Assembly: GCA_013397455.1 (NCBI GenBank)
Contig: VYZB01000922.1
Location: 88,565 to 152,564, forward strand
Direction of reading: 5' to 3'
From: Crotophaga sulcirostris
Taxonomy: Eukaryota; Chordata; Aves; Cuculiformes; Crotophagidae
DNA: 64,000 nt
This document shows, one piece after another, positions 26,120-36,515 of the stretch (position 1 is its first letter; every line of letters starts with the position of its first letter). The translations under genes were made by a program, and so were the position numbers. The notes beneath the pieces are model-generated. The model saw only the letters and a list, made by a program, of their open reading frames with translations, made no database searches and had not been told where the DNA came from.

Positions 26120-26347
26120 CCCGCCCCCGGCCCCCTCTCCTACCCATGAGCCCTCGCGGCGGCGCCCTCAGCGGCGGGGCGGGAGAGCAGGCGAATCGAT
26201 AGGCGGCTCAACCAATGAGAGTGCGGCAGTTGAACCGGCGGGCCAATGGACGCGCGCGCGGCCCGGAGTGTTCTAGAAGGGGCGGGCGCTGCGGGGCGAC
26301 CCCATCCGCCTCTCCCCTCCCGTCCTGGTGATCGCGGCGCGGCGGCC
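26120..26347. promoter_or_regulatory. Probable bidirectional CpG-island promoter of PSPH and CCT6A
   Basis: GC-rich, CpG-dense DNA directly upstream of the CCT6A ATG. It has two CCAAT boxes (26212-26216 and 26243-26247), a TTCTAGAA palindrome at 26271-26278 and GGGGCGGG GC-box-like runs, with no TATA box seen. In human the two genes are divergent and share this position; here the nearest upstream minus-strand gene is PSPH, so the same layout is inferred. CCAAT plus GC boxes fits a housekeeping promoter. Confidence 0.7.
26271..26278. promoter_or_regulatory. Heat-shock-element-like TTCTAGAA
   Basis: Inverted TTCnnGAA units, the core arrangement bound by heat shock factors, lie about 70 bases upstream of the CCT6A start codon. 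Only two clean units are visible, so this is a minimal element. CCT subunit genes are known HSF targets in mammals; use here is inferred. Confidence 0.5.
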
Positions 26348-29300
26348 ATGGCGGTGAAGGCGCTCAACCCCAAGGCCGAGGTGGCCCGCGCCCAGGCCGC
26401 GCTGGCTGTCAACATTAGCGCAGCGCGCGGGCTGCAGGACGTGCTCAGGACCAACCTGGGCCCCAAGGGCACCATGAAGATGTGAGCGGGCCCTNNNNNN
26501 NNNNNNNNNNNNNNNNNNNNNNNNNNNNNNNNNNNNNNNNNNNNNNNNNNNNNNNNNNNNNNNNNNNNNNNNNNNNNNNNNNNNNNNNNNNNNNNNNNNN
26601 NNNNNNNNNNNNNNNNNNNNNNNNNNNNNNNNNNNNNNNNNNNNNNNNNNNNNNNNNNNNNNNNNNNNNNNNNNNNNNNNNNNNNNNNNNNNNNNNNNNN
26701 NNNNNNNNNNNNNNNNNNNNNNNNNNNNNNNNNNNNNNNNNNNNNNNNNNNNNGGTGGCGCGGGCTCGGGGGGGCTCGCGGGGCCTGGGGTGGCTGCTCA
26801 CCCCGGTTTTGTCACCCACAGGCTCGTGTCCGGCGCTGGAGATATCAAACTGACCAAAGATGGCAACGTGCTGCTGCAGGAGATGGTGAGCTGGGGCGGG
26901 GAGGGGGGGCGGGCGCCTGGTCCTGCGCGCTTCCAGTGCCTGTGGCTGCGGGGGGAATGCATCCCCTGCTGCCCCCGCCCGCATTGCTGGGATGTTTAGC
27001 CCTGGGAGCAAATGTCCCTTGAGGAGAAGGAAATAAATGCAGCTTGGTAGATGTTGAATGAGGTTTGTGTGCTAATTGAGCGATTCAAAAAGAAATATGA
27101 GCTGTTTAAAGAATGATATTGGCACTTGTGTCCCCTTCTAGTTTGCTTATGGAAAGCATCCTTCCATTGTACTCGAGCAGGCCTGGGACAGCAGGGTGGT
27201 TCATGGGTGAGTGGCGTGGGAAGCATTTTAAGTCTGGATGATGGACAGAGCTCATCTCACTTTCCTGCCTGGGGCTGTGTCGTAGTTTTCCTCCTGTAAG
27301 GGTGAAGCTTATACACAGGGTGATGTAGCCCCATGGGGTCCCATGTGCTGGGGGTGACAGCATGACTGGGGTCCTGGAGCTGTCAGGATGCACCCACCCC
27401 TGGGTGAACACAGCCTGTGAGCTCACATGGAACATTAACACTGGCTGCTGTAAAGGATTGAAGCTAATATACATGGTGATCTGGCAGACAGGAAAAATTA
27501 ATTACATCCATTCTTTCGTACTAGGGGTAGTGCTTTACAAAATGCAGTGGCAAAAAGCTAAATGATTGTATAAATGACCTACTTAACTTTATCTCTCACT
27601 AGTACAGTTACCAAACACCAGTTTCTTCAAATGTGGATACTGTTCTGCAGGTTCATAGGTTTCATCCTATGTTAAAATACTCTTCAGTCAACCACTGGAG
27701 AGGCTAAGTGAGCTGTGTTCTTGAAGTGAAAGACTGACTCCTGTAAGTAATAGAAGATCCCATGTGGAGTTTGGTCAGACAGACATCATGCTGAAGGCTG
27801 GAAATGCACTGCTTAGCAGAAGAACTGGCAAGAAACAAACTGAAGGACCTCCCATCCGAGGACAGGCTGAGAGAGTTGGGGTTGTTCAGCCTGGAGAAGA
27901 GAAGGCTGTGGGGAGAGCTTAGAGCAGCCTCTAGTACTGAAAGGGGCTCCAGGAAAGCTGGGGAGGGGCTCTTGATCAGGGAGTGCAGGAATAGGACAAG
28001 GAAGAAGAGTTTTCAGCTGCAAGAGGGGAGATTGAGATGAGATTTTAGGAATAAATGTTTTTCTGTGAGGGTGGGAAGGCTCTGGCCCAGGTTGCCCAGA
28101 GCAGTGGTGGCTGCCCCATCCCTGGGGGTGTTCAAGGCCAGGTTGGATGGGGCTTGGAGCCCCCTGATGCAGTGGGAGGTGTCCCTGCCCATGGCAGGGG
28201 GTGGGACTGGATGGGCTTTGAGGTCCCTTCCAACCCAAACGATTCTATGGTTCTTTAGTTCCATGTGATTATTTAGTTACATAGGGGTGAGTAAAATAAA
28301 CTGCCAAAGAATAGCAAAACAGTTAGGGTGTGCACAGCACGGATCACGCAGAGATTCCTAAATTAACTCTAAACATGCTGGTTTTCACGCCAGCAATAGT
28401 CTGTTATTTTTGATGGTCTACCATTAGCTTAACAGAGAAAAAGACTCTGTCAAGTTCATGATGAGTTAGGACTAGTTTGACTCTTGGCAATTAACATTTC
28501 AGTGTACAGATGTATAATCTGCGGAGGGAAATAGTGTTGCATGGATTATTTCAGTCAATGTCAAAGTGATCTTTGTTGCTAATTGGTGTTACTTGTTGAA
28601 ACCTGCTGAGTTGACGTGAATTGTGAAAACATCAGCCAGTCCTTAAATGTTTTGTTTAGCTAATTTCAGATTGCTTGCTTCTTGTACCAGTGCAGTAAGA
28701 CTGACTCCTCAGCTTCTTGGTTTTGTTTAGCAAATACAACACCCCACTGCCTCCTTGATAGCAAAAGTAGCGACAGCGCAAGATGACATCACTGGAGATG
28801 GTACCACTTCAAACGTCTTGATCATTGGAGAACTCCTAAAGCAGGCAGATCTCTACATTTCTGAGGTATGTGTGCGGTATTTCCTCTGAAGGTGGACAAG
28901 TGAGAAGTTTCATCTGAGGTTATTCAACTTGTTAGTGTTTAATGTTGAATACTCATAAGTCAGACGTGAAAATGAGTGTATATTTCTGCATAAAATGCGT
29001 GCATCACAGAACCTGTAAAATGGGGAAAGCTGAAGAGGAAGATCTAAGACTTGTTCAAAACTAAAACCACTTACTGTGGATACTGTACCTTTTAATAAGG
29101 TTATGTCTGATAACTTGCTGTTACCTCATTTGTACAAGTTAAAGTGCTTCTTTTACATGTTAACAAGGTCTTCTCTGGTATTGGGTACTTTGTCTCTTTT
29201 GCAGCTTAGGCTATCCATTCTTGTTGCACAGTGAACACCCAAGTGTGCTTTGTAGTTCCCTTGGGTTTAATTCTGTGCAAGAATAATCTGTGCTTTTCCT

Positions 29301-32300
29301 CTGCATTGAAAGGATTTGCATTCCTTTTATATGTATTCAGAAGGACAGTACATTTTCTTGTCTTTTTAGGATGCATATTCCCTGTGTTTTGTCTGAAATC
29401 ACAGGTTCCACTTGTGCAAAAAAGGTACTGTTTTGTCTCCTGTTGCCTAATGATTTCTCTTTCCCTTGCCTTAGGGTTTGCACCCTAGAATAGTAGCAGA
29501 AGGATTTGAGATTGCAAAGGAAAAAGCACTTGAAGTTTTGGAGCAGGTCAAAGTAACCAAGGAAATGGACAGGGAGACCCTAATGGATGTTGCCAGAACG
29601 TCCCTCCGTACTAAAGTTCATACCGAGCTTGCTGACATCCTAACGGAGGCAAGTGTGCATGTCTTTTATGTGTTGTTTTAAACTGCTGTGATTATTCCTT
29701 GAGAGAAAGGTGAAAAATGTGAACTTGCGCTTTGGAAAGACTGATGACCCTTTGGGGGCTTTTTTTCCCCTCCCCTCTATTCCAGGCTGTAGTAGATTCT
29801 GTCTTGACAGTCAGAAAACCAGATGAGCCTATTGACCTCCACATGGTCGAGATTATGGAGATGAAGCACAAATCAGAAACTGACACAGCGTAAGTAAGGA
29901 GTATCACTGAGCCTCAGTTTAATGGTGTCTTGACATCTGAGTAGTCAGGGATTTTGTTTTCTTTTTAGGACTGTGGTGCCTTAAAGCTGCCACTGTAAGC
30001 ATCTTTGGGGAGGGGGTGAAAGAAAGACAGAAACACAGATTTGAGCTGTAAATTACCTAGACAGCAGAAGTTCCCCTGTCACTGAGCTTGATTCCCTGGC
30101 AAGAGAGTTTTGAGTAGCAGAGTAAAACTGGCTTAGACTTCTACATAACAGCATTAAATATACACTGTTTTCTTAGCAGTAGTGTCTGACTTTAGGCTTG
30201 TATTTCTTCATTGCAAGTACAAAATAGCATTCCATAAGTGGAAACTCTCATCTCGTTGGGTATTCCATAGGCTCTAAGACATCTACCTCAGTGGCATGGG
30301 TGAATTCTGCACTAGCTTTCCTCAGTAGCTAATGCAGTCAGACACCATGCCAGAATGAATTCCCTTTTCACACTTTGAGTATGCTTTTTCTATGAGAGCA
30401 GGCATGCCCTTGGAAATGGGATACATTATTGGTCTTTACTCCCAACACAAACACACAAGCAATTCATGTTTGCCAGTCACTAGTCTGCATTTCCACAGAG
30501 TGAGTATCTTCTGTACCTGTATATCAACACACAAAATGCCTTTTTTTTTTTTATCCTTCAGGCTGATTAGGGGGCTGGTTTTGGATCATGGTGCTCGTCA
30601 TCCTGACATGAAGAAAAGAGTGGAAGATGCTTATATTCTTACTTGCAATGTATCTCTAGAATATGAGAAAACGTAAGTACACAGCAGCAAGGTGAGAAGT
30701 GGAAAACACTCCTGTCTGGACTGTATAGACTCTAGTTCTGTAGAGTGAGACAGGCAGTATAGAAGGTGGAGTTGAAGAGGTGATGCTCCTTCTGCCGCTC
30801 TTTTTTGGAGAAAGGTAGCCAGTGTTGGAGAAAATGTCTTTGAGAGGCTGAGCTTTGTACTGTGTTTTGTTTTGTTGTTTTATTCATAGAATCATGGAAT
30901 GGTTTGGGTTGGAAGGGACCTTAAAGCTCATCCAGTTCCAACCCCGTGCCATAGGCAGGGAAACCTTCCACTAGAAGAAAGGCTGGAGGTCCTTCCTTTG
31001 TTGGTGTCATTTTACACTGTAGAGCAAACATCTAAATGTACATTACAATTCCAAATGGCAAAGCTCTGAACTAGAGAGAAGGAACAGCTTTGTGTTGTGT
31101 GCTGCTTGGTGGTGGTGGGGGGAGTGTTTCTTGTTTGGTTTTGTTTGTAGGGTTTATTTTCAGGATGTAGATGAAAGAATTGTTTCCTTATGCTTAAGTT
31201 TATTTCTACGGCACAGAGGACAGTTGTCTTACTGGTCTTTCATTTTTTTTCTCCTTCAGAGAGGTGAGCTCTGGGTTCTTCTATAAAAGTGCAGAAGAGA
31301 GAGAGAAGCTGGTGAAAGCAGAAAGAAAGTTCATTGAAGACAGAGTGAACAAAATCATAGACTTGAAAAGAAGAGTCTGTGGTGATTCAGATAAGGGATT
31401 CGTTGTGATCAACCAGAAGGTGAGATGAAGGGTTCATATACCTAGAAAAATCAATCTGAAACGTTGGTTTGCTTTCTTTGCACACTGTGCACTGTTCTAC
31501 TCATTTTGAACAGGTCTTCGGTCAAAACCAGCTAAATTGAGGCTGGTGTGCTTTTGAATATGTACCTGCAGTTCCTGCTTGAGATGTGCTTTGAGCCCTG
31601 AGGAGGAATTTCCTCATTAGTGTTAGACTGAGAGGGTGGTTTGGCTTTTTCTTTATCCTGATGGCTATTTTTTTTGTTTCTAGGGAATTGACCCGTTTTC
31701 CTTGGATGCGCTTGCAAAAGAAGGAATAGTTGCTTTGCGGAGAGCTAAAAGGAGGAACATGGAAAGGTCAGTTCCTGGGGATAGGAGCAGGTTAAATCTC
31801 TTGCTCTTCCAGACTCAAACAGCGAGTCAAGTCTGGCTTGAATCCACCTTTAAGGACTTGCATTAAAAAGTCCACTTAGATCTGTCCAGCTCTTGCTGGT
31901 GTCTCTTGGAGTGGTTTGTACAAACCATGGAAATTCCAGTTCAGCACGTGGAGTGACATAGGAATGTGAGCTATCAGTGTGCTTCAGGTGTAGGCACCTT
32001 TAGAGGAGACATAATTCTTGAAGCTTATTTTTGTGAGGAGCTCTTTCATGGATAGAAGCGAACTGTTCCCAGCTTAGGAAGTGTGGTGTTCTGCATGCTG
32101 AAATACTACCGTTGCGTTAGTGACTTGGCATTTTACTTAACATCAAACAGTTGCTGAGCTGTAGGTGTTCTTTCCCAGACTGACCCTTGCCTGTGGTGGT
32201 ACTGCCATGAACTCTGTGGAGGATCTCACCCCTGACTGCCTGGGACACGCGGGGCTTGTCTACGAGTACACCCTGGTGAGTACAGCCCAGCTATCAGCTG

Positions 32301-35300
32301 AGGCCAGGGCAAATACACCACACTGGATGCCAGCTTTTGTCTTGTGTTGCTTTGTACAAGCAACGAGGCGTGTTGCTTTCTTACCAGGTCAGAGCTGTCC
32401 CCGCTCCGGGCCATCGACCACTCAGATACTCACGGAGTAGAAGCAGCAAATGGCGTTTATTGAATTGCGCAACACACTTTTATACTCTACTTCTATGCCG
32501 TCCCGCCCTCGTTTCCGTTAAGCAAGCGCCACCCCAGCTCACCCAACCTCCCCCCAACATGATAAAATTCTTGGCTCGAGGCGCCTCTCGGGGGCGCCAC
32601 CAACACCAGCCACCACAGTCTTGCTGTGTCTGTGTGTGTTATCAGAGCTACACTGGAGCACGAATAAAGGCTAGTGGCATTTCACACCCCTGTGTCCGCT
32701 TGTATGTGAACATCTCCCTGGATGTCTGCTCTTGTCATAGCCTTTTTCTCTAGTGTTATTTCCCAGTTATGCTGTTAATATCTGTAAAACAGAGAAAGTG
32801 GAAATAAGACTCTGCTGCTTCTCATCAGTTTTTGAAGTGCTCTTAGTGCAGAACTGAATCTCAGAGCGTCTGTTCAGTGTTTGTTACTATGTGTATACGT
32901 TGATTAAGCAAATGTATGACATGACTCCGTAACCCTGTTCACCTGCAGGGTGAAGAGAAATACACCTTTATTGAGAAATGTGACAACCCCCGCTCTGTCA
33001 CCCTGTTGATCAGGGGGCCGAATAAGCATACGCTCACCCAAATCAAGGATGCAGTGCGAGACGGGCTGCGTGCCGTGAAAAACGCTATCGAGGATGGTAA
33101 GGCCCCACTGCTTAGCAATGCTGAGAACCTTCTGTTGCAGTTCACCTCAGAATCAGTGAATTTTCTGTCAGCTTCCTTGGTATCTGATGCAGTCAGACAC
33201 CAAGCTGAGTGTATTTTTAGATGGTGGGTTGGTGTTTAGATGGTGGGTTGGTCTTAGTGGTGGGTTATAGGTTGGACTCGATGATCTCAGAGGTCCGTTC
33301 CAACCTTGTGGTACTGTGAAGTGTTTCTAGTTAGTCTCACCTCATATTATGCAGTAGTTAATGGTGTAAGTACTTCCCTTTTCAGATACAAGTGTTCTCT
33401 TTAAGAACGAGGGAAGAGATCAAACTACACCAGTAATTCCCTGTTTGGGTTGGGATTGGTGCTTGCTGTGAGGCATCACTGTCCTGTTTTCTCTGCAGGA
33501 TGTGTGGTCCCAGGAGCAGGCGCGCTAGAAGTGGCAGTAGCCAGTGCTCTTGTTAAGCATAAACCTAATGTCAAAGGAAGAGCCCAGCTTGGAGTTCAAG
33601 CATTTGCTGATGCTCTGCTCATCATTCCGAAGGTACAAGGAATTCCTGAATAAAGTGGCTGTAAAGGACGCTAACACCCATTGCTTTTTCTGCTGGATTA
33701 ATTATCATCATAAAGTAATGTCTCTTCTCTCAAAGGTTCTTGCACAGAACTCTGGTTATGATCCCCAGGAGACACTGGTGAAGGTGCAGGCAGAGCACGC
33801 AGAATCAGGGCAACTCACTGGTGTTGATCTCAACACTGGTAAGAACTTCCTAAAATAATGGGATGATGCCCCAGTAAGGCCATGGAAAGTGAATTTGCTG
33901 GGAATGCAGAAAGCTGACCCTTTTCTCATAACAAGCTGTGCCAAATGCCTCGGCAGGGGGCCTGTTGCTGCAGCTGGTCTGGGAGTGCTGTAGTACCTCA
34001 TCTGTTGGAGTTTTGTGAAGATACAGTGTGCAGCAACACAATGTTGGATGTAGACAGGAATACTGATGTTAAACAGGGGAAGGCTTTACTTTCATAGGAT
34101 CATGGAATGGTTTGGGCTGGAAGGGACCTCAAAGCCCATCCAGTTCCACCCCCTGCCATGGACAGGGACGCCTCCCACTGCATCAGGGGGCTCCAAGCCC
34201 CATCCAACCTGGCCTTCAACACCTCCAGGGATGGGGCAGCCACAATGGGGAACTTATGGCAGTGCTTCCCCACCCTCACAGGAAAACATTTCTTCCTAAT
34301 CTTATGTCAGTCTCCCCTCTTGCAGCTGAAAACCTGTCCCCCTCTGCCCCTGTCCCTGCACTCCCTGACCAAGAGCCCCTCCCCAGCTTTCCTGGAGCCC
34401 CTTCCAGCACTGGAGGCTGCTCTAAGCTCTCCCCACAGCCTTCTCCAGGCTCAACAACCCCAACTCTCTCAGCCTGTCCTCGTGGGCCTTCAGCCCTTGG
34501 ATCATCTTTGTGAACTGGTGATTGAAAGACTCTCTTTCTTCTTTTGCAGGTGAGCCAATGGTTGCTGCAGCAGCAGGGATCTGGGATAACTATAATGTCA
34601 AAAAGCAACTGCTTCATTCATGGTAAATGCTCGCTATTTTCATTTTAAATAGCAAGGAGTGGTGGTTGAAATTGAGGGAGTGATACAGAATTGAGGGATC
34701 CAACACAGAGGAAACTCGTGAAAGGGAGAAAGGAAGCCGCGTCCTCTTTCAGCTGTGTCAGAATTATAGAATCACCTGGTTGGAAAAGAACTTTGAGATC
34801 ATCGAGTCCAGCCATACCTGTCCACTACTGAACCAGATCCCTGAGAAACTGGTCTGCCTATCTTTTAAACCCCTCCAGGGATGGTGACCCAACCACCTCT
34901 CTTAAGCAGCCTCTGCCAGTGCTGAGAACCCTTTCAGTAAAGAAATTTTTCCTAATGTCTAGCCTGAACCTTCCTTCCCTGGTGCAGCTTGAGGCCATTT
35001 CCTCTCCTATCACCTGTCACCTGGGAGAAGAGACCGACACTCACCTTGCTGCAGTCTCCTTTCAGGGAGTTGTAGACTGCTGAGGTCTCTCCTCAGCCTC
35101 CTCCAGACTAAAGAGCCCCAGGTCCCTCAGCAGCTCCTTGTAGGACTTGTTCTCCAGCCCCTTCCCCAGCTCCATTCTGCTTCTCCAGATGCACTCCAGC
35201 CTCTCAATGTCTGTCTCTTATTGAAGGGCCCAAAACTGAACCCAGGATTTGAGGTGTGACCTCACCAGTGCCAGGCCCAGGGGCACAATCATTTCCCTGC

Positions 35301-35452
35301 TCCTGCTGGCCACGCTGTTTCTGATACAGGCCAAGATATCAAAATGGATCTTCTAACACTCTTCATTTTGTATTTCTAGCACGGTGATTGCCAGCAACAT
35401 TCTCTTGGTGGATGAAATTATGCGGGCGGGAATGTCCTCCCTCAAAGGCTGA
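26348..35452 (+). CDS. CCT6A: T-complex protein 1 subunit zeta
   Basis: CCT6A is one of eight subunits of the cytosolic chaperonin TRiC/CCT, which folds actin, tubulin and many other proteins using ATP. Fourteen exons: 26348-26481, 26822-26885, 28731-28865, 29475-29648, 29786-29889, 30562-30672, 31260-31419, 31684-31766, 32179-32275, 32949-33096, 33499-33632, 33736-33838, 34550-34622, 35380-35452. All phases agree, giving 530 residues against 531 in human. Group II chaperonin motifs are visible: [10 protein letters not shown] near residue 36, GDGTTSN near residue 88 (ATP binding), and [10 protein letters not shown] in exon 11. The ATG sits in a good Kozak context (gcggccATGg). Intron 1 contains a 259-base N gap. 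Intron 4 starts with GC, not GT. Introns carry CR1 copies and one solo LTR. The sequence is very close to human CCT6A as I know it. Confidence 0.98.
26495..26753. other. Assembly gap (259 N) in CCT6A intron 1
   Basis: Unresolved bases begin 14 bases after the exon 1 donor. The flanks are strongly GC-rich, a usual cause of short-read dropout in bird promoters. Confidence 0.99.
27840..28258 (+). mobile_element. CR1 LINE 3' fragment in CCT6A intron 2
   Basis: Starts gaggacaggctgagagagtt and ends acgattctatggttct. Confidence 0.9.
30884..30985 (-). mobile_element. CR1 LINE short 3' fragment in CCT6A intron 6
   Basis: Terminal block only, from atagaatcatggaatggttt to about ccttccactag. Confidence 0.88.
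32396..32644 (-). mobile_element. Solo LTR of an endogenous retrovirus in CCT6A intron 9
   Basis: The 249-base element is bounded by TG and CA on the plus strand (TGTCCCC at 32396, TTATCA ending at 32644). It is flanked by the four-base direct repeat GAGC (32392-32395 and 32645-32648), which fits a target-site duplication. Read on the minus strand it has a TATAAAA box followed about 25 bases later by AATAAA, the layout of a compact avian LTR. No gag, pol or env sequence is adjacent, so it is a recombined solo LTR. It lies antisense to CCT6A. A four-base duplication suits a gamma-type element, but the family is not identified. Confidence 0.75.
33215..33325 (+). mobile_element. CR1 LINE short 3' fragment in CCT6A intron 10
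   Basis: Contains ggactcgatgatctcagagg and ends ttgtggtactgtgaag. The upstream part has a small internal duplication (gatggtgggttggt twice). Confidence 0.85.
34092..34512 (-). mobile_element. CR1 LINE 3' fragment in CCT6A intron 12
   Basis: Begins tttcataggatcatggaatg; ends about 40 bases before exon 13. The middle of the conserved gggcagccaccactgctctg block is partly deleted. Confidence 0.9.
34763..35350 (-). mobile_element. CR1 LINE 3' fragment in CCT6A intron 13
   Basis: Begins attatagaatcacctggttg, subfamily with the gagatcatcgagtccagcc block, and extends to ggccaagatatc close to the last exon. About 590 bases. Confidence 0.9.
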
Positions 35453-35730
35453 GCAGGAGCTGTGGTTGTTGGCAGCAGCCAGCTCCCAGCGTGCCCTGTG
35501 GAAAGCCGAAGAGATCCACCTGAAGGAGCTCAGCTTAGGCTGTGATGGATTTTCCCAGTAAAGGAAGTTAACCAGCTGTAACAGGCAGCCCCTTTTTGGT
35601 AAACTCAGCCACTCAAAACTACTCAAATATTTGGCTCTAAAAATCAGTTATTTATTTTCTATTTCACTGTAGCAAACAACGGAGGTTGCTTTCCTTTTTA
35701 CCCAATAAACTCTTCTGTTTTGTGCTGGTC
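35453..35730 (+). other. CCT6A: CCT6A 3' UTR
   Basis: Sequence from the TGA to just past the AATAAA at 35704-35709, with a GT-rich element (gtgctggtctgtgtgttgg) right after it, as expected for cleavage and polyadenylation. Confidence 0.75.
35704..35709 (+). promoter_or_regulatory. CCT6A polyadenylation signal
   Basis: AATAAA 252 bases after the stop codon, followed by a GT-rich downstream element. Confidence 0.8.
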
Positions 35731-36515
35731 TGTGTGTTGGTTATTTAGAACTGCTTTCTTTGTGCCAAGCTCTTGTATGGTTGCCTGTTCTTGTGCCCTT
35801 GGGCAGTAGGAGTGGGCTCCAGCCCTTGAGTTGCCATTTCTGTACTTTGTTATTGATCCCAGTGCTTGTCAGGGCGGGCTGTGGCAGTGCTGCTCCTGGC
35901 TCCACTGATGGAGCAGGCTGGATTCAGACCTGGAGTTTCAGTCCATCCTAAAACTGGATTAAACCAATTGCTTCATAGTTCTGTGCTTGCTCACAGATAA
36001 AGTTCAGTGTGTTGGGGCACTTCACAATGGCTTGAAGTGGTTGGTTGTGTCCTGTGGTCCTAACACCAGTAGGTAGGGTTTTTTGCTTGGGAATATTTAT
36101 GGATATCCAACACTGTACCAGGTCTGGGCAGGACGCTGTCTTTGGGTCAGGCCCCGAAGAGGTGGCTGCGTTTATGGCAGAGGAATCGGCTCCTGCTGCC
36201 CTAAATGATTTCCCCCAGTCCTCATTGTGCTCTGTCACCAGGACTCTCCTTCCTGAGTCAGAGGGGGCTGTAAAAGCGACCTTTTAAACATAAAACGAAC
36301 CCCCAAGGGCCCTGTTTGCTCTGAAACCTTGTGTGTGTTGCAGCGGGTGGTGTTTCACGAGCGGATGCACGATGCTCCTCAGCCTTCAGCCAGGAAGGGA
36401 GCTCGTGTCTTCCAGCCCCGCGTGCTGGGTAAGGCCGAGCCCCGGAAACACTTCCCCATCGCGCAGCTCTTCTGGGTCAGAGCCCGCTTCCCTCCTCCCT
36501 CCCCACAGCTCTGGG
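35731..36515. other. CCT6A-SUMF2 intergenic spacer
   Basis: About 0.8 kb of sequence with no CR1 and no recognised exon. It must contain the SUMF2 promoter and 5' UTR. The last 180 bases become GC-richer, but no TATA box or clear CpG island is seen. Confidence 0.5.

Larger units (their letters stand above)
13807..26147 (-). other. PSPH: Inferred first intron of PSPH
   Basis: No coding exon was recognised in this 12 kb stretch. It contains nine CR1 fragments, a GC-rich patch at about 20860-21130, and otherwise ordinary AT-rich DNA. It is called an intron because the probable PSPH promoter is shared with CCT6A at its right end and the first coding exon is at its left end. A possible non-coding exon donor (gtagga after GCTCATGG) is visible on the minus strand near 26145. 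Confidence 0.6.
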
